A stretch of DNA of 64,000 bases from Psychrobacter aestuarii (GTDB taxonomy: Bacteria; Pseudomonadota; Gammaproteobacteria; Pseudomonadales; Moraxellaceae): contig NZ_CAJGYT010000001.1 in the NCBI RefSeq assembly GCF_904846035.1, positions 2,294,001 through 2,358,000 of the forward strand, read 5' to 3'. Position numbers and translations under genes: made by a program. Under the pieces are notes generated by a model that saw only the letters and a program-made list of their open reading frames with translations, was not told the origin of the DNA and did not search any database. Positions 25,232 to 34,542 of this stretch are shown in pieces. The first letter of the stretch is position 1, and every line of letters starts with the position of its first letter.

Positions 25232-26257
25232 ATGTCAAAGTATGAACAAGTCAAACAAGAACTGTTAACTGATAAAAAAACATGGCTGATTACAGGTGTT
25301 GCTGGGTTTATTGGTTCAAATTTGCTTGAAACCTTACTAAAGCTTAACCAAACCGTTGTAGGCTTGGATAATTTTGCCACAGGTTTTCAGCACAATTTGG
25401 ATGAAGTGCAGTCACAAGTGAGTGATGAGCAGTGGCAGAACTTTCGTTTTATAGAAGGTGACATCCGTAGCTTGGAAGACTGCCAGACAGCCTGTACTGG
25501 CGTAGATTACGTACTGCATCAAGCTGCGCTAGGTTCTGTGCCGCGCTCTATTAAAGACCCGATTACGACCAATAGCGCGAATATCACAGGATTTTTAAAC
25601 ATGTTGACAGCAGCGCGTGATGCAGAGGTATCCAGCTTTACCTATGCGGCAAGCAGCTCAACCTACGGTGATCATCCAGCACTGCCTAAGGTTGAAGATA
25701 ATATTGGCAAACCGCTATCACCTTATGCGGTAACAAAGTACGTTAATGAGCTGTATGCAGAAGTGTTTGCCCGCACCTATGGGTTTAAGACCATTGGTCT
25801 ACGATATTTTAATATCTTTGGTAAGCGCCAAACGCCAGACGGCGCTTATGCTGCTGTGATTCCGAAGTGGACGGCAGCAATGATCAAAGACGAAGATATT
25901 TTTATTAATGGTGATGGTGAGACCAGCCGTGATTTTAATTTTATTGAGAATGCGGTACAGGCAAATATTTTGGCAGCAACTACGACCAATCTAGATGCTA
26001 AAGATCAAGTCTATAATGTCGCTGTGGGTGACCGCACTACATTGAATACGCTGTTTGACTATATTAAAGATACCCTTAAAGATAATAATGTAAGTTATGA
26101 TAAAGCGGCGGTATATCGCGACTTTAGAGAGGGTGATGTACGTCATTCGCAGGCAGATATCAGTAAGATCCATACATTGCTGGGCTATGCACCAGAGTAT
26201 CGTATTAGCCAAGGTATTGAAGTAGCCATGCCATGGTATATAAAAACGTTAAGCTAG
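25232..26257 (+). CDS. UDP-GlcNAc/GlcNAcA 4-epimerase (WbpP/TviC type)
   Basis: An extended SDR epimerase of 341 residues. [12 protein letters not shown] binds [16 protein letters not shown] and [14 protein letters not shown] provide the catalytic Ser/Thr and the YxxxK pair. The segment between, and [12 protein letters not shown], match the WbpP/TviC group, which interconverts GlcNAc(A) and GalNAc(A) linked to UDP. I start at the ATG at 25232 (GGAAAGC upstream) instead of the in-frame TTG at 25220. It follows the dehydrogenase after 30 bp. It is the last gene before the strong hairpin at 26263-26295 and before the drop in GC content. Confidence 0.87.
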   Translation: MSKYEQVKQELLTDKKTWLITGVAGFIGSNLLETLLKLNQTVVGLDNFATGFQHNLDEVQSQVSDEQWQNFRFIEGDIRSLEDCQTACTGVDYVLHQAALGSVPRSIKDPITTNSANITGFLNMLTAARDAEVSSFTYAASSSTYGDHPALPKVEDNIGKPLSPYAVTKYVNELYAEVFARTYGFKTIGLRYFNIFGKRQTPDGAYAAVIPKWTAAMIKDEDIFINGDGETSRDFNFIENAVQANILAATTTNLDAKDQVYNVAVGDRTTLNTLFDYIKDTLKDNNVSYDKAAVYRDFREGDVRHSQADISKIHTLLGYAPEYRISQGIEVAMPWYIKTLS

Positions 26258-26262
26258 AGTCA

Positions 26263-26295
26263 ATAGCAGACGCTTTATCGTATAGCGTCTGCTAT
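26263..26295. repeat. Long perfect inverted repeat inside the capsule operon
   Basis: ATAGCAGACGCT (26263-26274), a 9-nt loop and AGCGTCTGCTAT (26284-26295) form a perfect 12-bp stem. No T run follows, so it is not a standard terminator. It lies in the gap of 86 bp between the epimerase gene and wzx, exactly where the locus turns AT-rich. Confidence 0.6.
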
Positions 26296-26343
26296 AAATT
26301 TGCAGTCTATGGCTGAGTATATGTTGATAAAGATGTTGATATC

Positions 26344-27615
26344 ATGGGAATAATCAAGAAAAACAGTTTCGTAAGTGGTGCAGGCGTTTATTTATTCTCT
26401 AATATTCTCAATGGTGTTATACCTTTTTTATTGCTTCCTGTACTGACAAGATACCTGAACCCTACTCAGTATGGCGAAGTAGCTATGTTTCAGACCTTAT
26501 TAGGTGCTCTAAGTGCCTTTGTTGGCGTTACTTTCGTTGGTGCTGCTGGACGCAAATACTATGACGGTGATGTAAGTCACGATGATTTAGCACAATTTAT
26601 TGGCTCATGCTTACAATTAATACTGGGATTTTCACTAGTAATATTTCTTTTATTTGCTCCTTTTTATGAACAAATTGCTTCATGGGTCGGCGTGCAGCCT
26701 AAATATGTTTTATGGGCTGTACCAGTAGCAACCTGTGCAGTGATAATTAGGATTCGATTAGGTCAGTGGCAAGTACAAAAGCAATCCATTAAGTATGGAA
26801 TACTGCAGATATCACAGAGTTTAATGAATGTTTTGCTTTCTTTAAGCTTTGTAGTAGTACTTTTACAGGGTGCCTCAGGAAGAATAGATGCACAGATTGT
26901 TACTCACTTAGTATTTTTAGTTGTTGCTATTGTCTTATTAAAAAAAGATAAATTGTTAAGTATTCTAAGAATAAGAAAAGACTATCTCATAGAAGCACTT
27001 CGTTTCGGTGTCCCATTAATACCACATACGGCAGGTGCATTTTTATTAGTATCGGTAGATAGGTTTGTTATTAATAAAGAGTTAGGATTGGATAGTGCAG
27101 GTATATATATGGTTGCTGTCCAAATCACATCAGCTATAGGTGTAGTCTTTGACGCGATTAATAAAGCTTACGTTCCATGGCTTTTTGAAAAGCTAAAGAA
27201 TGATAATATAGAAGAGAAAAAACAGATTGTAAAATTTACTTATATTTGGTTTTTCCTTATATTTTTAGGTGCAGCAATAGCTTTTATTATCGGTCCCATA
27301 TTAGTGACACTTGTAGCAGGAGAAGAATACGCGCGTGCAGGTGAAGTTTTTGGTTGGTTGGCATTGGGACAGGGTTTCCAAGGTATGTATTTAATGATTA
27401 CTAACTACATATTTTATTCTAAAAAAACAGGCTTACTATCAGCAGCATCTATTGGTTCTGGTGTACTGAATTTAGGCTTGCTTATTATTTTTGTTAGATT
27501 CTTTGGTTTAGAGGGTGCGGCAATCGCATTTGCTACATCAATGTGTATTCGTTTTTTATTAACTTGGTGGATAGCGAATAAACGCCATCCTATGCCTTGG
27601 TTTAATTTTATTTAA
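26344..27615 (+). CDS. wzx: Capsule repeat-unit flippase Wzx
   Basis: A 423-residue protein of the PST/MATE-like polysaccharide transporter superfamily with about 12 hydrophobic helices. The start FVSGAGVYLFSNILNGVIPFLLLPVLTRYL-type segment (residues about 8-37) is typical of Wzx: a helix leading to a PxLTRxL motif. Wzx flips the lipid-linked repeat unit across the inner membrane. It is AT-rich compared with the genes upstream. No gene overlaps it; the nonulosonic acid genes follow after 14 bp. Confidence 0.88.
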   Translation: MGIIKKNSFVSGAGVYLFSNILNGVIPFLLLPVLTRYLNPTQYGEVAMFQTLLGALSAFVGVTFVGAAGRKYYDGDVSHDDLAQFIGSCLQLILGFSLVIFLLFAPFYEQIASWVGVQPKYVLWAVPVATCAVIIRIRLGQWQVQKQSIKYGILQISQSLMNVLLSLSFVVVLLQGASGRIDAQIVTHLVFLVVAIVLLKKDKLLSILRIRKDYLIEALRFGVPLIPHTAGAFLLVSVDRFVINKELGLDSAGIYMVAVQITSAIGVVFDAINKAYVPWLFEKLKNDNIEEKKQIVKFTYIWFFLIFLGAAIAFIIGPILVTLVAGEEYARAGEVFGWLALGQGFQGMYLMITNYIFYSKKTGLLSAASIGSGVLNLGLLIIFVRFFGLEGAAIAFATSMCIRFLLTWWIANKRHPMPWFNFI

Positions 27616-27629
27616 AATGTAGGTTATTT

Positions 27630-28820
27630 ATGTTGTCAATTTTAGATTTGATTGGTCGAGAAAGAGAGCTTTTTTCACAGGATATTAAAAAGAATTCAGA
27701 AGAGCTTTCGAAAATTGTTTCTACATCTAAATTTTTGGTTTTAGGTGGTGCGGGCTCTATAGGTCAAGCGGTAGTTAAGGAAATCTTTAAGAGAAATCCT
27801 AGAAAATTGCATGTGGTAGATATTAGTGAAAATAACTTGGTAGAGTTGGTTAGAGATATTCGTAGCTCTTTTGGTTATATTGATGGGGATTTTCAAACTT
27901 TTGCGCTTGATATAGGTTCCTTAGAATATGATGCTTTTTTCAAAGCTGATGGCGATTTTGATTATGTATTGAACTTATCGGCATTAAAACATGTACGTAG
28001 TGAAAAAGATCCTTATACACTCATGCGTATGATAGATGTAAATATATTCAATACAGAAAAAACTTTAAAACAATGTATCGATGCTGGCGTAAAGAAATAT
28101 TTTTGTGTATCTACAGATAAAGCAGCTAATCCTGTAAATATGATGGGTGCATCGAAAAGAATTATGGAGATGTTTCTAATGCGTAGAAGCTTGGAAATAG
28201 ATATTTCCACAGCACGTTTTGCTAATGTTGCTTTTTCTGATGGTTCTTTGCTACATGGTTTTAATCAAAGATTAGAGAAAATGCAGCCTATAGTGGCACC
28301 AAATGATATAAAAAGATATTTTGTAACGCCGCAGGAATCTGGAGAGCTATGTTTAATGTCATGCATTTTTGGTAAAAACCGTGATATCTTTTTTCCTAAA
28401 CTTAGCGAAGATTTGCATTTAATTTCATTTTCCGATATTGCTATAAAATATCTTAAGCAAAAAGGATTTGAACCCTTTTTATGCTCTGATGAAGATGAAT
28501 CACGTGAACTGTCTAAGGTCTTACCTAAAAAGGGGCAATGGGCTTGCTTTTTCTCAGGTAGTGATACTACAGGTGAAAAAGATTTTGAAGAGTTTTTTAC
28601 TATTAATGAAACACTTGATATGGAGCGTTTTGCTAAGTTAGGAGTTATAAAAAATGATCCAGAATTTAATGCTCAACTGATAGAAGAATTTGAGAAAAAA
28701 ATAGATACTATGAAAAGTAGCCTAGAATGGACCAAGGAGGATATTGTGGCTTTATTTTTTAAAATGATTCCTGACTTTGGACATAAAGAAACTGGAAGAT
28801 ATTTAGATAGCAAAATGTAA
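27630..28820 (+). CDS. LegB-like nucleotide-sugar 4,6-dehydratase
   Basis: A soluble 396-residue SDR dehydratase of the polysaccharide-synthesis type. FLVLGGAGSIGQAVVKEIF binds NAD. NLSALKHVRSEKDPYTLMRM and CVSTDKAANPVNMMGASKR give the catalytic Ser, Met (in place of Tyr) and Lys. It lacks the N-terminal membrane region of PglF. It resembles the dehydratase that opens legionaminic acid clusters (LegB; LgaA in Acinetobacter loci), which works on GDP-GlcNAc. The CBS/nucleotidyltransferase downstream supports a GDP-linked pathway. The expected next enzyme, a LegC-type aminotransferase, is absent here; the next gene is the 2-epimerase. The substrate is inferred. Confidence 0.8.
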   Translation: MLSILDLIGRERELFSQDIKKNSEELSKIVSTSKFLVLGGAGSIGQAVVKEIFKRNPRKLHVVDISENNLVELVRDIRSSFGYIDGDFQTFALDIGSLEYDAFFKADGDFDYVLNLSALKHVRSEKDPYTLMRMIDVNIFNTEKTLKQCIDAGVKKYFCVSTDKAANPVNMMGASKRIMEMFLMRRSLEIDISTARFANVAFSDGSLLHGFNQRLEKMQPIVAPNDIKRYFVTPQESGELCLMSCIFGKNRDIFFPKLSEDLHLISFSDIAIKYLKQKGFEPFLCSDEDESRELSKVLPKKGQWACFFSGSDTTGEKDFEEFFTINETLDMERFAKLGVIKNDPEFNAQLIEEFEKKIDTMKSSLEWTKEDIVALFFKMIPDFGHKETGRYLDSKM

Positions 28821-28869
28821 CAAAACTAAAGTGTGTATAAAGTAAGAGATGTATAAAAGGGAAGTTAAT

Positions 28870-30018
28870 ATGCGTAAAATAGCAGTCTTTACAGGCACAC
28901 GAGCTGAGTACGGTCTTTTGTATTGGCTTCTCAAAGATATAAAAGAGGATGTAGATTTAGATTTACAAATTATAGCAGGAGCTATGCACTTATCTCCCGA
29001 ATTTGGGCTGACATACAAGCAAATCGAAAATGATGGTTTCGTTATTAATGAAAAAATTGAAATGCTACTATCTTCGGATTCTGCAATAGGTACAGCTAAA
29101 AGCATGGGTTTAGGTATTATAGGCTTTGCAGACGCATTAGCACGTATGAAGCCTGATATATTAGTAATTTTAGGAGATCGTTTTGAAGCATTAGCTATTG
29201 CTCAGACGGCTATGATTTTACGTATTCCTATCGCACATATTCATGGTGGTGAAATAACTGAAGGAGCATATGATGATGCAATTCGACATGCTATTACTAA
29301 ATTAAGTTTATTTCACTTTACATCTAGTGAGACGCATCGTAATAGAGTTATTCAGTTAGGTGAAGCACCTATACGAGTACATAATGTTGGAGCAATAGGT
29401 CTTGATCATTTAAACCGTAGTCAATTTATGTCAGTAGAAGCATTATCAGACTCACTCGGCTTTAATCTAAAAAAACCTTTTTTGTTGGTAACTTACCATC
29501 CAGTGACTTTAATGAATGAGCCAGCAAAAGATTCTTTCACTAACCTATTAGCTGCCTTAGATTATTTTCCCAATCTACAAGTTATATTAACTTATCCGAA
29601 TGCAGATGATGGAGGAAGGGAAATTATTCCTATCCTAGAATCATACGCTAAAAATCAACCAGAACGTGTTTTATCAATACCATCGCTAGGTCAATTGCGT
29701 TATCTAAGCGCAGTAAAGTACGCTTCAGCAGTTATAGGGAATTCCTCAAGCGGTATTATTGAAGTTCCATCATTTAAAGTGCCCACAGTTAATATTGGGT
29801 CAAGACAAAAAGGGCGTTTATGTGCTGAAAGTGTTTTCTTGAGCTCTACAAACGTAGATGACATTGTTGATACAATTAGAATAGCACTAGAAAGTGATAT
29901 AACTCACGTGACCAATCCCTACGGTCAAGGAAATGCAAGCGAGTTAATTATAAATGAATTGAAAGCAAGTAATTTAGATCAAGTAAAAACTTTTCATGAC
30001 ATATTAGGAGACGTTTAA
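28870..30018 (+). CDS. Hydrolysing NDP-sugar 2-epimerase (NeuC/LegG type)
   Basis: A 382-residue member of the hydrolysing UDP-GlcNAc 2-epimerase family. Motifs: VFTGTRAEYGLLYWLL, ILGDRFEALAIAQTAM, IAHIHGGEITEGAYDDAIRH and VIGNSSSGIIEVPSF, matching NeuC and LegG. These enzymes release ManNAc or its 2,4-diacetamido-6-deoxy analogue from the nucleotide, feeding the sialic or legionaminic acid synthase encoded next. I start at the ATG at 28870 with AAGGGAAG upstream; an in-frame ATG at 28849 lies in a weaker context. Gene context favours LegG, but sequence alone cannot exclude NeuC. Confidence 0.88.
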   Translation: MRKIAVFTGTRAEYGLLYWLLKDIKEDVDLDLQIIAGAMHLSPEFGLTYKQIENDGFVINEKIEMLLSSDSAIGTAKSMGLGIIGFADALARMKPDILVILGDRFEALAIAQTAMILRIPIAHIHGGEITEGAYDDAIRHAITKLSLFHFTSSETHRNRVIQLGEAPIRVHNVGAIGLDHLNRSQFMSVEALSDSLGFNLKKPFLLVTYHPVTLMNEPAKDSFTNLLAALDYFPNLQVILTYPNADDGGREIIPILESYAKNQPERVLSIPSLGQLRYLSAVKYASAVIGNSSSGIIEVPSFKVPTVNIGSRQKGRLCAESVFLSSTNVDDIVDTIRIALESDITHVTNPYGQGNASELIINELKASNLDQVKTFHDILGDV

Positions 30019-30020
30019 TA

Positions 30021-31094
30021 ATGGTGAAAATCATAGCAGAGGCAGGCGTCAATCATAATGGTAGTAAAGAGCTTGCTATTAAGTTAATTGATGCTGCATA
30101 TACGGCAGGTGCTGACATTGTAAAATTTCAAACTTTTAAAGCGGCTCATTTAGTTACCAAAGATGCTCAGCAAGCAGAATATCAAATGAAAAACACAGGC
30201 ATTGACGAGTCTCAGTTTGAAATGTTAAAAAAGCTAGAACTGAGTTATGATACTTATAAAGAGCTGGCTGAATACTGCAATAGTATAGGAATTGAATTTC
30301 TATCAACAGCTTTTGATAAGGAAAGTCTAGATTTTCTAGTAAATGATTTAGGGCTAAAGACGTTAAAAATTCCTTCTGGTGAATTAACGAATGCGCCATT
30401 TGTGCTTGAGCATGCCAAAACAGGGCTTGACCTCATTGTATCGACAGGTATGGCAAGTCTATCTGAAGTAGAATCTGCACTAAGTGTTATAGCATTCGGC
30501 TTGGTTAATAAAAATGGTATAGAGCCTAGTGAAGAAGCTTTTAAAGAGGCTTATGTCAGTGAAGAAGGTCAAGATGCACTTAGCAATAAAGTTACACTCT
30601 TACATTGCACTACAGAATATCCTGCACCGATAGCTGAAATAAACCTTAACGCAATGAAAACACTATCTTCGTCTTTCAAATTGACTGTTGGCTATTCAGA
30701 TCATAGCGCTGGAATAGTTATACCTATAGCCGCAACAGCACTAGGTGCTTGTATAATCGAAAAGCACTTTACTTTAGACAAGTCAATGCAGGGACCTGAC
30801 CATAAGGCTTCGTTAGAACCTGAAGAACTAAATGAGATGGTAAAAGCTATTCGTAATGTTACAAAAGCTCTTGGTAATGGTGTAAAGAGTCCACAGTTAT
30901 CTGAGATAAAAAATAAGATAGTTGCACGTAAGAGCTTAGTTGCTGCGCAAGATATCAAAGCAGGTGATATATTTACTGAAAGCAATTTAACAGTGAAGCG
31001 TCCTGGTAATGGCGTATCACCTTATAATTATTGGTCGTTACTTGGTGAAATCGCGAAAGAAGATTACCGTGAAGGGAATCTTATAAATGTCTAA
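30021..31094 (+). CDS. N-acetylneuraminate/legionaminate synthase (NeuB/LegI type)
   Basis: A 357-residue phosphoenolpyruvate-dependent nonulosonic acid synthase. The TIM-barrel part shows IIAEAGVNHNGSKELAIKLI, ADIVKFQTFKAAHLV, KIPSGELTNAPF, STGMASLSEVESAL and GYSDHSAGIVIPIAA. A C-terminal SAF/antifreeze-like domain begins near VARKSLVAAQDIKAGD. A segment of about 25 residues (NGIEPSEEAFKEAYVSEEG) inserted before LLHCTTEYP makes it slightly longer than E. coli NeuB (346). The start is 2 bp after the stop of the epimerase gene. It probably joins PEP to the hexosamine made upstream. Confidence 0.92.
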   Translation: MVKIIAEAGVNHNGSKELAIKLIDAAYTAGADIVKFQTFKAAHLVTKDAQQAEYQMKNTGIDESQFEMLKKLELSYDTYKELAEYCNSIGIEFLSTAFDKESLDFLVNDLGLKTLKIPSGELTNAPFVLEHAKTGLDLIVSTGMASLSEVESALSVIAFGLVNKNGIEPSEEAFKEAYVSEEGQDALSNKVTLLHCTTEYPAPIAEINLNAMKTLSSSFKLTVGYSDHSAGIVIPIAATALGACIIEKHFTLDKSMQGPDHKASLEPEELNEMVKAIRNVTKALGNGVKSPQLSEIKNKIVARKSLVAAQDIKAGDIFTESNLTVKRPGNGVSPYNYWSLLGEIAKEDYREGNLINV

Positions 31095-31725
31095 GTATTT
31101 AGCAATGATAGGATCAGGGGGACACGCTAATGTATTGGCAGAAATTTTATTATTGCAGAAAAAAAATATCATTTGTGTCGTTTCTCCAAACGATATAGAT
31201 ATAGATAGTCCTTTATATGGTATAAAACATGTCAAAAGTGATGATGTGTTTTTGGATATGTATAAATCAAAGGATGTTGAGCTGGTAAATGGTATAGGTA
31301 ATATGCCGAACAGTGACTTAAACTCAAGAGTTTTTGAACTATTTTCAGAAATGGGATATTGCTTTGCTTCAGTCATTTCTCCTTATGCAATAGTATCAGA
31401 ATATGCTCAGCTGTCTGAAGGTGTGCAAGTAATGCATGGAGCAATTATTCAGTCAAGAGCAAAAATTGGTATGAATACGTTGATTAATACTGGTGCAGTT
31501 GTTGAGCATGATTGCTGTATAGGTTCATACAATCATATTGCTCCTGGAGCTACATTAAGTGGTAATGTGGTTACTGAAGATCATGTGCATATCGGTACTG
31601 GAGCAAGTATTATACAGAGTATTAAGGTCGGCACTGGAGCTACTATAGGTGCTGGATGTTCGATTGTTCGAGATATATTTAGAAACCAAGTGGTAGTTCC
31701 TGCTAAAATTCGTATTCTTCGTTAG
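31087..31725 (+). CDS. NeuD/LegH/PglD-type sugar acyltransferase
   Basis: A 212-residue left-handed beta-helix acyltransferase with an N-terminal Rossmann-like region (YLAMIGSGGHANVLAEIL) and hexapeptide repeats from about residue 105 (HGAIIQSRAKIGMNTLINTG onward). His in VVEHDCCIG is the likely catalytic base, as in PglD. In a legionaminic pathway it could N-acetylate the 4-amino sugar (LegH); in a sialic acid cluster it would be NeuD. It overlaps the end of the synthase gene by 8 bp. It is distinct from the second acyltransferase at 41022-41672. Confidence 0.8.
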   Translation: MSKYLAMIGSGGHANVLAEILLLQKKNIICVVSPNDIDIDSPLYGIKHVKSDDVFLDMYKSKDVELVNGIGNMPNSDLNSRVFELFSEMGYCFASVISPYAIVSEYAQLSEGVQVMHGAIIQSRAKIGMNTLINTGAVVEHDCCIGSYNHIAPGATLSGNVVTEDHVHIGTGASIIQSIKVGTGATIGAGCSIVRDIFRNQVVVPAKIRILR

Positions 31726-31734
31726 GACTCATAT

Positions 31735-32784
31735 ATGGACCAATGGAAAGATGTCATCTTAAGACCAGAAACTACTATTCGTGAAGCAATGCAAACAATT
31801 AATAAAGCAGCTTTACGTATTGCACTAGTATGTGATGCAGAGGACAAACTACTCGGTACAGTTACAGATGGTGATATTCGACGTGGGCTGTTATCACAGT
31901 GGGGTATGCAAGACGCTGTAATAGAGGTAATGAACAAAACCCCAATCGTAGTAAAAGAGAGTAGTAGTATACAGCATCGTAAGAAGACGATGGAAAGCCA
32001 TAGTCTATTATCCTTACCTGTCATCGACAATGAAGGTTATGTAGTTGGTCTTGAAACCTTAAGTCAGTCCGAGAAGATGACGAAAGTTGATAATCCTGTA
32101 TTTATCATGGCAGGAGGATTTGGTACTCGTTTGCGTCCGTTAACAGACACATGTCCCAAGCCTATGCTTAACGTGGGTAAGAAACCTATGTTAGCACATC
32201 TAATAGATAGATTTATTGAACTTGGTTTTTATAATTTTTATATTTCTACACACTATATACCTGAAAAAATTCATGATTATTTTGGGGATGGTAGTAAATG
32301 GAATGTTAATATCACATATATTCATGAGGAATGCCCTTTGGGAACGGGTGGTGCTCTTGGACTCCTTCCTCAAGATATTCCTAAACTACCATTAATAATG
32401 ATGAATGGTGATGTATTAACTAAATTAGATTTTAAGCAACTGCTAAATTATCACCAAAGTCATAATTTGGACGCAACAATGTGCGTAAGAGAGGTGGAGC
32501 ATACGGTTTCATTTGGGGTTGTAGAAAGTAAAGATGGTCTTATAACAAATATGGTAGAGAAGCCCACGTATCGATACCATATTAATACGGGTATCTACGT
32601 ATTAAGTCCAGAATGTGTTGGCTCTGTAGAAAGGAATGTCAAATTGGACTTACCTACTTTGCTCGAAAAAAGAATTAGGAGTAATGAAAAAGTTGGTATC
32701 TATAGAAATTATGAATATTGGCTAGATATTGGGCAAATGGCAGACTACCACAAAGCGCAGCAAGATATAGAAGGTCTTTTTTAA
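31735..32784 (+). CDS. CBS-domain sugar-1-phosphate guanylyltransferase (PtmE-like)
   Basis: A 349-residue two-part protein. Residues 1-115 are a pair of CBS domains (TIREAMQTINKAALRIALVCD, LLGTVTDGDIRRGLL, SLLSLPVIDNEGYVVGL). From about 120 the nucleotidyltransferase domain begins with VFIMAGGFGTRLRPLTDTCP and KPML, followed by LGTGGALGLL and MMNGDVLTK. The same architecture occurs in PtmE of Campylobacter, which makes the GDP-activated glucosamine for legionaminic acid; Acinetobacter clusters have a similar gene. This is the main reason to prefer a legionaminic-type product over plain sialic acid. The nucleotide preference is inferred. Confidence 0.85.
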   Translation: MDQWKDVILRPETTIREAMQTINKAALRIALVCDAEDKLLGTVTDGDIRRGLLSQWGMQDAVIEVMNKTPIVVKESSSIQHRKKTMESHSLLSLPVIDNEGYVVGLETLSQSEKMTKVDNPVFIMAGGFGTRLRPLTDTCPKPMLNVGKKPMLAHLIDRFIELGFYNFYISTHYIPEKIHDYFGDGSKWNVNITYIHEECPLGTGGALGLLPQDIPKLPLIMMNGDVLTKLDFKQLLNYHQSHNLDATMCVREVEHTVSFGVVESKDGLITNMVEKPTYRYHINTGIYVLSPECVGSVERNVKLDLPTLLEKRIRSNEKVGIYRNYEYWLDIGQMADYHKAQQDIEGLF

Positions 32785-33467
32785 TGAATATAGCTGTTAT
32801 TCCCGCAAGAGGTGGAAGTAAGCGTCTGCCAGGTAAGAATATAAGAAAATTAGCAGGAAAGCCTTTGATAGCTTGGACTATCGAAGCCGCTATTAGTAGC
32901 CAGCAATTTCAACATGTTTACGTTAGTACAGACTGCAAAAAGATTGCAAAAATCTCTAAAGAGTATGGTGCAGAAATTCCTTTTATTAGACCTCCAGAGC
33001 TTTCTACTGATGTTGCAACAACAAATGACGTCATTATTCACTTGATAGATTGGTATGAAAATAGATATGATCAGCAAGTGAAAACGGTTACTATTCTACA
33101 GCCTACATCACCTCTGAGAACTTCTACGCATATAAAAGAAGCTAAATCGTTAATGCTCTCTAAAAATGCCAGAGCCATAATATCAGTTTGTGAACTGGAA
33201 CATCCTCTTGAATTTTGTAATACACTTGATCAAGATAATTCTATGAATGGTTTTATTGACCCTATAAACTTAAAGAGAACACAAGACATTCAAAAGGTTT
33301 ATAGGCTAAATGGTGCTATTTATATTATTGATAGGTCGTATGTTGAAAGGTTAAGTAATATTTACAGCGATGGATCTTATGCGTATATCATGGATAGAGC
33401 TTCATCTATTGATATTGATAATAAAGAAGACTTCGATCTTGCTAATTATTACTTCAATAAAAGGTAA
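32784..33467 (+). CDS. CMP-nonulosonate cytidylyltransferase (NeuA/LegF type)
   Basis: A 227-residue CMP-sugar synthetase. The N-terminal signature is IAVIPARGGSKRLPGKNIR, followed by TDVATTNDVIIHLIDWY and ILQPTSPLRTSTHIKEA, typical of the NeuA family. It activates the nonulosonic acid with CTP for transfer. The ATG at 32784 overlaps the stop of the preceding gene by one base, so the two are translationally coupled. Longer frames upstream lie inside that gene. The glycosyltransferase at 33477 probably uses its product. Confidence 0.9.
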   Translation: MNIAVIPARGGSKRLPGKNIRKLAGKPLIAWTIEAAISSQQFQHVYVSTDCKKIAKISKEYGAEIPFIRPPELSTDVATTNDVIIHLIDWYENRYDQQVKTVTILQPTSPLRTSTHIKEAKSLMLSKNARAIISVCELEHPLEFCNTLDQDNSMNGFIDPINLKRTQDIQKVYRLNGAIYIIDRSYVERLSNIYSDGSYAYIMDRASSIDIDNKEDFDLANYYFNKR

Positions 33468-33476
33468 TTTCTAATT

Positions 33477-34514
33477 TTGAAAAATTTATATATTGTTGAA
33501 TCTCCATTACAAGCTTTATGTGCTTTAGAGGTGTCATTAGATAAAGATAAAACTAATGAAGAAAATTTCATCATTATTAAACTTTCTAATGGTGATAGAA
33601 AGAAAAATGACAATCAGATTTTAGATATTTTGAACCAGAGGAAATGGAGCAAGAAAAAAATAATAGTAGGTCTGAAAATAAGAAATGTTGTTACTAATAA
33701 TTTTTTTCAAAGAAGAGTGTTAGATAGTATAAGAAATGATTTTTATGATGATATAGATAATTTATATCTTGGGGAGTTTAGATCTATATTCATGCATTTG
33801 GCTAAAGTTGCAGTTGAAGCTGATAATGTTTTCATAATGGATGACGGCGCAGCAAGTATAAATACTATAAACAGATATATTAAAAATAATAAATATTATC
33901 CCCATGATAATTTTCTTCCCAAAAACAAAATAAAGAAAATAGTTTTTAGATTGATATACAAAAAATATATTAATAAATTTCTGCTAGATAAGCCTGCTGT
34001 TTTACTGACAGCCTTTCACTCGAAAGATGAGAAGAATATAAAGAGAATATATTTCAAAGAATCGCAGAAAAAAATAAATACTTTTAGTAAAAAAGATAAA
34101 AACTTAGTGTTTTATTTTGGATCCAAATATAGCGAAGCAAATATTATTAGCTTGGAATATGAAATAGAATTTTTAACTGAAGTAAAAAAGTTTTATGGCG
34201 ATAAAAATTTAGTTTATTTTCCGCATAGAGATGAATCTGAAGAGAAATTAAAAGTTATATCTGAAGATATTGGCTTTAAATTAAGTTTCACAAACTCTAT
34301 AGCAGAATTGTACATAATGCAGTGCGATAAATCACCACAGGAAGTAGCAGGTGCATACACTAGTGTATTAAATAACGTCAATGTGATTTTCCCAGAAATA
34401 ACTTGTAGAGCATTTAAGCTGGATTCTAAAAGAATTGATCCTTCAAGATTGAATATTATTGAGAGTGTCTATAGTTTCTACAAGTCTACTGGTATAAATA
34501 TTCAAGAACTGTAA
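33477..34514 (+). CDS. GT52/polysialyltransferase-like glycosyltransferase
   Basis: A 345-residue protein starting KNLYIVESPLQALCALEV, the pattern that opens alpha-2,8-polysialyltransferase-like and GT52 sialyltransferases. NVFIMDDGAASINTINRY is a second family-like block, and YFPHRDESEEKL near the end may contribute the catalytic His. Its position after the CMP-synthetase suggests it transfers the CMP-activated nonulosonic acid. The start is TTG, 10 bp after the previous stop, with AAGG only at some distance, so translation may be weak. The gene is the most AT-rich of the window (17 G/C in the 60 bases at 33601-33660), which indicates a foreign origin. Confidence 0.72.
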   Translation: MKNLYIVESPLQALCALEVSLDKDKTNEENFIIIKLSNGDRKKNDNQILDILNQRKWSKKKIIVGLKIRNVVTNNFFQRRVLDSIRNDFYDDIDNLYLGEFRSIFMHLAKVAVEADNVFIMDDGAASINTINRYIKNNKYYPHDNFLPKNKIKKIVFRLIYKKYINKFLLDKPAVLLTAFHSKDEKNIKRIYFKESQKKINTFSKKDKNLVFYFGSKYSEANIISLEYEIEFLTEVKKFYGDKNLVYFPHRDESEEKLKVISEDIGFKLSFTNSIAELYIMQCDKSPQEVAGAYTSVLNNVNVIFPEITCRAFKLDSKRIDPSRLNIIESVYSFYKSTGINIQEL

Positions 34515-34542
34515 ATAATAGACAAAATATGTTGGTTTTTAT

